DNA of 17,488 nt from an uncultured Collinsella sp. GTDB taxonomy: Bacteria; Actinomycetota; Coriobacteriia; Coriobacteriales; Coriobacteriaceae. The DNA lies in contig CAJLRE010000039.1 of NCBI GenBank assembly GCA_905208975.1, positions 1 through 17,488 on the forward strand, given 5' to 3'. The position numbers and the translations under genes are program-made. Each line of letters starts with the position of its first letter. The stretch's first letter is position 1. Below are positions 12,903 through 17,488 of this stretch, one piece after another. Under the pieces are notes generated by a model. The model was not told the DNA's origin, did not search any database, and saw only the letters and a list, made by a program, of their open reading frames with translations.

Positions 12903-13970
12903 ATGGCGCTTCCTATGGTTTATGGCGGTCCCGGCCGGTATGTTCAGGGGCCGGGCGAACTTTCGCGTCAGGGCAGGTATTTGTCATGGTTGGGCTGCGC
13001 TGCCTATGTCTTGTTTGACCAGGGCACCGAGGATCGGCTGTGCAGGCAGATCGTCGATGGATTTCTGGATGAAGATCTAAGCGAGCCGTTCTTTAAGATT
13101 TATAACGGTCCGTGTACGGAAGGGGCCGTTGTCGGAATGGCTCAGGAAGCCCAGGCCGAGTATTGCGACATGGTGGTGGGCATTGGCGGCGGCAAGATGC
13201 TCGATATCGCCAAGGCCGTTGCGTTTTATGCCGAGCTGCCGTTGTGCGTATGCCCCACGGCGGCTTCGATGGACGGTCCGTGCAGCGCGATTTCGGTGCT
13301 GTATCACGAGGATGGGTCGTTCGACCGTTACCTGATGCTCGAGAAGAATCCAGACCTGGTCGTGGTCGATACCAACGTGGTCGCGGCGGCCCCACTGCGT
13401 ATGACGGTCGCTGGTATGGGCGATGCGCTGGCAACGTACTTCGAGGCGCGTTCGTGCGCCGCGGCGCACGGCGCCAACGAGCACGGTGGCGCGCCGGGGC
13501 ACTTGGCCCTGGTTGCGGCTCGTGCCTGCTACGACACACTTATGGAGTGCGGTGTCGCTGCCAAGCGCGATCTCAAAAAGGGCCGTATATCGCCGGCGGT
13601 TGAGCGCCTGATCGAGTGCAACATCCTGCTTTCGGGCGTTGGCTTTGAGAGCGGTGGCTTGGCGTTGGCGCATGCCATCGCCAACGGCCTGACGATTTTG
13701 CCCGAGTGCAAGGCTATGCACGGCGAGGCCGTGGCGTTTGGTCTGGTGGTCCAGCTTCGTCTGGAGCGTGCGCCCGAGCTTGAACAGGTGCTCGAGTTTT
13801 GTCAGCGCGTCGGTCTGCCGACGACGCTCGAGGAGCTGGGCCTTGGCGAGATTTCCGATGCCGACCTGATGAGCGTTGCGGATGCGGCCTTAAGAAACGA
13901 ACGCAATATGGCCAACGAGCAGGCCAAGGTGACCAAGCAAAAGCTCGTCGAGCTCATGCGCGAGGCATAG
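12903..13970 (+). CDS. Glycerol dehydrogenase paralogue (GldA-like)
   Basis: A 355-aa protein of the GldA family, roughly half identical to the preceding gene by eye. Conserved: GIGGGKMLDIAKAVA (93-107), SMDGPCSAISVLYHEDG (122-138), and zinc ligands Asp174 (GMGDALATYFEA), His257 (LAHAIANGL) and His273 (CKAMHGEAVAFG). Changes near the active site are STDAP to SMDGP around the substrate Asp124 and the loss of one residue before the last His. It also has a shorter segment after the first beta strands and lacks the K-rich loop of GldA. These suggest a different polyol or hydroxy-ketone substrate (inference). The ribosome binding site is weak (GGCGG, 8 nt before the ATG). It has no clear promoter of its own between the gldA terminator and the start. 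Confidence 0.85.
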   Translation: MALPMVYGGPGRYVQGPGELSRQGRYLSWLGCAAYVLFDQGTEDRLCRQIVDGFLDEDLSEPFFKIYNGPCTEGAVVGMAQEAQAEYCDMVVGIGGGKMLDIAKAVAFYAELPLCVCPTAASMDGPCSAISVLYHEDGSFDRYLMLEKNPDLVVVDTNVVAAAPLRMTVAGMGDALATYFEARSCAAAHGANEHGGAPGHLALVAARACYDTLMECGVAAKRDLKKGRISPAVERLIECNILLSGVGFESGGLALAHAIANGLTILPECKAMHGEAVAFGLVVQLRLERAPELEQVLEFCQRVGLPTTLEELGLGEISDADLMSVADAALRNERNMANEQAKVTKQKLVELMREA

Positions 13971-14001
13971 CTTGGCGCTTGATCGACCTTGTGCAATCGG
14001 G

Positions 14002-14030
14002 GCGGCGATAGGCCATAGGCTATTTGCCGC
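14002..14030. promoter_or_regulatory. Intergenic dyad after the gldA paralogue
   Basis: GCGGC and ATAG on one side pair with CTAT and GCCGC on the other (14002-14011 with 14020-14030, small internal asymmetry). It is followed by AAAGG rather than a T run, so it is at best a weak or Rho-assisted terminator, or an RNA structure. Confidence 0.35.
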
Positions 14031-14050
14031 AAAGGTGCTCCGCGTGTAAT

Positions 14051-14081
14051 TTGCCCGAGGCACGGGCCGATAGCGTATTAT
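14051..14081 (+). promoter_or_regulatory. Possible promoter of the iron-sulfur protein gene
   Basis: TTGCCC (14051-14056) and TATTAT (14076-14081), 19 nt apart, about 40 nt before the start codon. The spacing is slightly long, so the call is tentative. Confidence 0.35.
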
Positions 14082-14121
14082 TATCTCTTGCTTGTTTGCA
14101 CTGCTCAGGGAGGGGCCGCGC

Positions 14122-15375
14122 ATGGCGCAGGAACACGATCTGTTTGATGACATTATCGAGATCAGCAAGGGTTTCGACTTTCTTAAAAACCCGCTTGGCG
14201 GCGTGACCGACGCGCTCGATCCGTCGGCGCCGCAGTGGAATCCTGCCGACTACAAGGAGCGTCCGCGCGGCAACACGATTCCGTGTCTGACCTGCAAAAA
14301 CGAAAAGAGCGGCTGCACTGCGTGCATGGACGTGTGCCCGGTCAACGCCATCGAGGTCGAGGAAGACGCCATCGAGATCCTCGATACCTGCCGCAAGTGC
14401 GGCCTGTGCGCTGCCGCCTGTCCGACTGAGGCGATTATTTCGCCGCGTCTGGCGCCCAAAAACCTTTACGACGACATTGTCTCGGCGGCTACGAGCCACG
14501 AGACCGCCTACGTTACCTGCACGCGTGCCCTTAAGCGCATGCCGCGCGAGAACGAGGTTGTTGTCGCCTGCGTGGGCGATATTACGGCCGAGACCTGGTT
14601 CTCGGTACTGGCGGACTATCCCAACGTGAGCGTGTACCTGCCACTGGGCGTGTGCGATAAGTGCCGCAACACCGGCGGTGAGGACATCCTGGGCGAGGCG
14701 ATTGCGAAGGCCGAGGAGTGGGCCGGCACGGGCATGGGTCTGGAGGTCGATCCCAAGAGCCTCAAATGTCATAAGCGCCGCGAGTACGAGCGCAAGGAGT
14801 ACATGGAAAAGATCGCCCGCACCACGGGCCTTACCGTGACAAAGCTCAATCCGGCAACGGCGGCACTGGCCTCGGTGACGCAGAAGCTCAAAGCCCATCG
14901 CCATCAGATTACCCAGTTGGAGCGTACGCTCAACACCATGTGCGGCACCACGACGACCAAGCGTCGCCGTTCGCTCACGCACGGGCGGCAGCTGGTGCTC
15001 TCGACGCTGCAAAACCACCCCGAGCTTGCCCAGAACATGCGGGTGAGCACGCCGGAATGCGATTTTGACAAGTGCACGTCGTGCGGCGAGTGCGTCAATG
15101 TGTGCCCCACGTTCGCCTGCGATCTGGTGGGAAGCGGCCGCTTTGCACTGGAGTCCACGTATTGCTTGGGCTGCGGTGCCTGCGTCAAGGTGTGCCCTGA
15201 GCATGCGCTCAAGTTGGTTGAGCACGACGCGTCCAATCTGGTCGTCGTCGATCCCGAAGCCGAGGAAAAGGCCGCCCAGAAGGCGAAGGCCCACGAAGAA
15301 GCCCAGAAGGTCAAGGCCGAGGCAAAGGCCAAGCTCGATAAGATGCTCGACCAGGTGGAGAAGCTCGCGGACTAG
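14122..15375 (+). CDS. Protein with four ferredoxin-type [4Fe-4S] motifs
   Basis: A 417-aa cytoplasmic protein with no signal peptide, probably an electron carrier or a subunit of an anaerobic redox complex. The N-terminal ferredoxin domain has Cys55, 58, 65, 68, 72 (CLTCKNEKSGCTACMDVCP) and Cys90, 93, 96, 100 (CRKCGLCAAACP). The middle domain (about 129-216) contains VACVGDITAETW (148-159), CDKC (178-181) and Cys216, an additional possible metal site. The C-terminal ferredoxin domain has CTSCGECVNVCP (318-329) and CLGCGACVKVCP (348-359). It ends in an Ala/Lys/Glu-rich probable coiled coil (378-417). The ATG at 14122 follows GGGAGGGG. Its partner is not identified: no hydrogenase or oxidoreductase catalytic gene is in the window. 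The family name is unknown to me beyond '4Fe-4S dicluster-containing'. Confidence 0.85.
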   Translation: MAQEHDLFDDIIEISKGFDFLKNPLGGVTDALDPSAPQWNPADYKERPRGNTIPCLTCKNEKSGCTACMDVCPVNAIEVEEDAIEILDTCRKCGLCAAACPTEAIISPRLAPKNLYDDIVSAATSHETAYVTCTRALKRMPRENEVVVACVGDITAETWFSVLADYPNVSVYLPLGVCDKCRNTGGEDILGEAIAKAEEWAGTGMGLEVDPKSLKCHKRREYERKEYMEKIARTTGLTVTKLNPATAALASVTQKLKAHRHQITQLERTLNTMCGTTTTKRRRSLTHGRQLVLSTLQNHPELAQNMRVSTPECDFDKCTSCGECVNVCPTFACDLVGSGRFALESTYCLGCGACVKVCPEHALKLVEHDASNLVVVDPEAEEKAAQKAKAHEEAQKVKAEAKAKLDKMLDQVEKLAD

Positions 15376-15489
15376 TCAGCGACCCCTATCTCTGCTTCAT
15401 TCGTGCCGCCGTGGCGTCCGGGTTCGCCCAGATGCTGCGGCGGCGCTATACTTATGCAGTTTGAAATGCTTGTACCAAAAGGAGCTGTC

Positions 15490-16566
15490 GTGTCCCTTTC
15501 CATCGGTATCGTGGGCCTGCCCAACGTAGGCAAGTCGACGCTGTTCACCGCGCTTACCAAAAAGACCGGCCTTGCCGCCAACTATCCGTTCGCCACGATC
15601 GACCCCAACGTGGGTATCGTCGACGTGCCCGATAGCCGCCTGCAAAAGCTCGCCGACATCGTTAACCCGGGTCGCATTGTGCCGGCGACGGTCGAGTTCG
15701 TCGACATCGCAGGTCTGGTGAAGGGCGCCAACGAGGGCGAGGGCTTGGGCAACCAGTTCCTGGCCAACATTCGCGAGACCGACGCCATCTGCGAGGTCGT
15801 GCGCTACTTTAAGGATCCCAACGTCATGCGTGAGGTGGGCCGCACGGGCGAGTTCGTCGATCCCGCCGGCGATGCCGACACCATCATGACCGAGCTCATC
15901 CTGGCCGACATGGGCACGCTCGAGAAGCAGCTGCCCAAGCTCGAGAAGGAGGCCAAGCGCGACAAGGAGCTCATGCCCAAGTTCGAGGTCGCCAAGCGCC
16001 TGCTCGCCTGGCTTAACGAGGGCAAGCGCGCCGCATCCATGGAGATGACCGACGAGGAGCGTGCTGCCGCCAAGGGCCTGTTCCTGCTCACCATGAAGCC
16101 CATCCTGTACGTGGCAAACGTGGACGAGGACATGCTCAACGAGGACCTGGCGCCCATCGATGGCGTCAAGCCGCTGCCCATCTGCGCCAAGATCGAGGCC
16201 GAGCTTTCCGAGCTCGATCCCGAGGACGCCGCCGACTACCTGGAGAGCCTGGGCTTGGAGCAGCCCGGCCTGGACGTGCTCGCGCAGGCGGCCTATAAGC
16301 TGCTCGGCCTGCAGTCGTTCTTTACGGCCGGCGAGATGGAGGTCAAGGCCTGGACGGTGCGTCAGGGTGCGACCGCTCCGCAGGCTGCCGGTGTCATCCA
16401 CACCGACTTTGAGCGCGGCTTTATTAAGGCCGAGGTCATTGGCTATGACGACTACATCGAGCTCGGCGGAGAGCAGGGCGCCAAGGCCGCCGGCAAGCTG
16501 CGTATTGAGGGCAAGGACTATGTCATGGCCGATGGCGACGTCGTGCACTTCCGCTTTAACGTGTAA
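15490..16566 (+). CDS. ychF: Ribosome-associated ATPase YchF (OLA1 family)
   Basis: A 358-aa Obg-like P-loop ATPase, close to the 363 aa of E. coli YchF. It is a conserved cytoplasmic, ribosome-linked protein involved in stress responses. Motifs: G1 GLPNVGKS (9-16), NYPFATIDPNVG (31-42), G3 DIAGLVKGA (72-80), the NVDE specificity motif (210-213) in place of NKxD, and a C-terminal TGS domain (about 275-357). The GTG at 15490 is chosen because AAAAGGAG precedes it by 5 nt and it gives the canonical MSLSIGIVGLPN start; upstream ATGs add a non-homologous tail. Oddity: position 114, the catalytic His in E. coli, is Arg here, and a 4-residue insertion follows. It lies 11 nt before the next gene, so the two form an operon. 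Confidence 0.97.
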   Translation: MSLSIGIVGLPNVGKSTLFTALTKKTGLAANYPFATIDPNVGIVDVPDSRLQKLADIVNPGRIVPATVEFVDIAGLVKGANEGEGLGNQFLANIRETDAICEVVRYFKDPNVMREVGRTGEFVDPAGDADTIMTELILADMGTLEKQLPKLEKEAKRDKELMPKFEVAKRLLAWLNEGKRAASMEMTDEERAAAKGLFLLTMKPILYVANVDEDMLNEDLAPIDGVKPLPICAKIEAELSELDPEDAADYLESLGLEQPGLDVLAQAAYKLLGLQSFFTAGEMEVKAWTVRQGATAPQAAGVIHTDFERGFIKAEVIGYDDYIELGGEQGAKAAGKLRIEGKDYVMADGDVVHFRFNV

Positions 16567-16577
16567 GGACGACGCAC

Positions 16578-16961
16578 ATGTTTAAATATGGCAAAAAAGC
16601 CGGCTACATGGGTATTGCGCTGCTCGTGCTTGCGGTGATTCCGCTGGTGGTCGCAGCGTGTGTTATCCCCAACATTGGTCCCGAGGTGGCAACAAAGTTT
16701 AATGCCGCCGGCGAGGCGACGCGCTGGGGCAAGAGCTACGAGTTGCTGGCGCTGCCGGTGCTCAACTTGCTGCTGAGCGTGGCGACGTATTTTACGGCGG
16801 GACGCCAGGCAAAGAACAATGATGACTCCGCCGCCATGGCGCGCATCGTGTGCGAGCGCTACCTGCGCAACGGTTGCATCACGGGTGTGTTCCTCAACGT
16901 GGTCAACGTTTACTTTATGTACTCGGCGATTACCGGAACGGGCTTTGGCCTTGGTTTCTAG
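16578..16961 (+). CDS. Small membrane protein, DUF1648/SdpI-like
   Basis: A 127-aa protein with three predicted membrane spans (about 9-31, 54-75 and 98-118). After the first helix comes IPNIGPEVATKFNAAGEATRWG, which matches the DUF1648 pattern (IP-x-H/N-x-N-x-x-G-x-x-x-x-WG) of SdpI-like proteins. SdpI gives immunity to a toxic peptide in Bacillus, but most members have unknown roles, and only the fold family is claimed here. The ATG at 16578 follows AAGGA by 8 nt and lies 11 nt after the ychF stop. The gene ends 9 nt before the convergent gene's stop. Confidence 0.8.
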   Translation: MFKYGKKAGYMGIALLVLAVIPLVVAACVIPNIGPEVATKFNAAGEATRWGKSYELLALPVLNLLLSVATYFTAGRQAKNNDDSAAMARIVCERYLRNGCITGVFLNVVNVYFMYSAITGTGFGLGF

Positions 16962-16970
16962 CCTGTCCTT

Positions 16971-17360
16971 TTAGGCAACGAGCCTGCACGCATATTCAAG
17001 GGCTGCTGCGAGGCCGCCGCTCGATCGTGGTTTAAAGACCATGTCGGCGGCGGCCTCGTTTTCGTATCCGGCGCCGCGAAGGGCGAGCGCGATACCGGCT
17101 TCCAGGAGAAGGGGCAGACCGCGTTGGCTGGTTGCGATTACGGCAGCCTGATTGAGCGAGCAGCTGTGCGCTTGGCATTGGATGGCAAGTTCACCTTGCG
17201 CCGGGCAAGGGACCAGAACGGCGGCGACGCGACTTGATAGCAATGCAAATGCTGTGCGCTCATCGGGCGAAAGGCATTCAGCTTCAACAACGACGAGCTT
17301 GGGCGGTGCGCTGTTTGTGCGAAGCGTAGTTCGGTGCATGCGGACCGAAGAACCCGACAT
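16971..17360 (-). CDS. Small protein of unknown function
   Basis: A 129-aa ORF that I do not recognise. It has an alternating beta/alpha pattern: LVVVEAECLSP, a hydrophobic AAVLVPCPA strand, QAAVIATSQRGLPLLLEAGIALAL and a C-terminal SGGLAAALEYACRLVA. This could be a small Rossmann-like or receiver-like domain, but no diagnostic residues are present. The ATG at 17360 is chosen because AGGAG lies 6 nt upstream; an ATG at 17384 would overlap the palindrome at 17383-17408 and lacks a binding site. The good ribosome binding site and an operator-like palindrome at its 5' end support it as real. Its 3' part contains an inverted repeat that may terminate the convergent operon. Confidence 0.6.
   Translation of the reverse strand: MSGSSVRMHRTTLRTNSAPPKLVVVEAECLSPDERTAFALLSSRVAAVLVPCPAQGELAIQCQAHSCSLNQAAVIATSQRGLPLLLEAGIALALRGAGYENEAAADMVFKPRSSGGLAAALEYACRLVA
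17009..17062 (+). terminator. Probable terminator of the ychF operon, inside the convergent gene
   Basis: A perfect 12-bp GC-rich inverted repeat, CGAGGCCGCCGC (17009-17020) with GCGGCGGCCTCG (17047-17058), is followed by TTTT (17059-17062). The 26-nt loop can form a small TGGT/ACCA stem. It lies about 50 nt after the stop of the DUF1648 gene, within the coding part of the opposing ORF. Confidence 0.55.
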
Positions 17361-17382
17361 AGAAAACTCCTGTGTATTCGGC

Positions 17383-17408
17383 AAAACGTAAACTATAGTT
17401 TACGTTTT
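17383..17408. promoter_or_regulatory. Perfect 26-bp palindrome, probable operator
   Basis: AAAACGTAAACTA is followed directly by its exact reverse complement, with TATA at the centre and no spacer. It lies between two divergent genes, overlapping TATAGT -10-like hexamers readable on both strands. This is the expected place for an autoregulatory site of the regulator that starts at 17437. Confidence 0.7.
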
Positions 17409-17436
17409 TGTTCAGCTCCATTTCAAACTCGGCTGC

Positions 17437-17488
17437 ATGGACGAACGTGCGAAACAGATTCTTGGCAAGCGAGTCGAGCAGACGCGCA
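17437..17488 (+). CDS. Start of a probable HTH (XRE-type) regulator, partial
   Basis: Seventeen codons before the window ends, MDERAKQILGKRVEQTR. The pattern ILGKRVEQTR resembles the first helix of Cro/CI (XRE)-type regulators, which often begin LGKRIRxLR. There is no clear Shine-Dalgarno. The position 28 nt downstream of a perfect palindrome, divergent from another small gene, supports a regulator. Too little is visible for a firm call. Confidence 0.45.
   Translation, partial: MDERAKQILGKRVEQTR

Noticed and set aside
12820..13080. 86-aa ORF overlapping the start of the gldA paralogue
   Set aside because: It starts inside the gldA terminator stem and reads another frame of a well-supported dehydrogenase gene.
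1..17488. CRISPR array, prophage or complete insertion sequence
   Set aside because: No regularly spaced direct repeats, integrase, transposase or phage structural motifs were found on either strand.

Overview
The window looks like a chromosomal segment of an anaerobic, high-GC actinobacterium of the class Coriobacteriia, most likely Collinsella or a close relative. This is inferred from the gene content: a type III glutamine synthetase, a methionine synthase with a stand-alone reactivation protein, a MurT-GatD lipid II amidation enzyme, several oxygen-sensitive dehydrogenases and a multi-[4Fe-4S] protein. GC content is high throughout the genes and drops in the intergenic regions. No phage genes, transposase genes or CRISPR array were seen, so this is mostly core metabolic chromosome with some interesting intergenic DNA.

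Layout. (1) 2400 to 1, minus strand: a methionine operon, metF, then a stand-alone MetH reactivation-domain protein, then metH (only its N-terminal homocysteine methyltransferase part lies in the window). The junctions are tight (a TAATG stop/start overlap and a 9-nt gap), so the three are probably co-expressed to regenerate methionine from homocysteine with methyltetrahydrofolate and cobalamin. (2) 2401-2826: divergent control region with a long dyad, repeated half-sites and a series of hairpins leading into glnN. (3) 2827-4914, plus strand: type III glutamine synthetase, followed by a clear intrinsic terminator. (4) 4982-5539: intergenic block with a foldback element of about 235 bp, a tRNA T-arm-like fragment, tRNA-Glu(UUC) on the minus strand with its terminator and extended -10 promoter, and a REP-like palindrome. 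(5) 9882 to 5540, minus strand: an operon of two diverged tandem paralogues (helical, TPR-like, unknown function) followed by one long ORF in which MurT and GatD are fused.

(6) 9883-10382: 500-bp intergenic region with short repeats and a 9-bp leader hairpin. (7) 10383-13970, plus strand: an iron-dependent alcohol dehydrogenase and two tandem glycerol dehydrogenase paralogues. Intrinsic terminators follow the first two genes, and a second REP-like palindrome lies between the gldA paralogues. (8) 14122-16961, plus strand: a 417-aa protein with four ferredoxin-type cluster motifs, then ychF (GTG start) and a small DUF1648/SdpI-like membrane protein. (9) 17360 to 16971, minus strand: a small unrecognised ORF convergent with that operon. 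It is separated by a perfect 26-bp palindrome from the start of a divergent HTH-type regulator cut off by the window end.

The strongest candidates for a second look are the MurT-GatD fusion and its two unknown upstream partners, the replacement of the catalytic His114 of YchF by Arg, the 42-bp-arm foldback element near tRNA-Glu, the two covarying REP-like palindromes, the structured glnN leader with its dyad, and the 26-bp palindromic operator.
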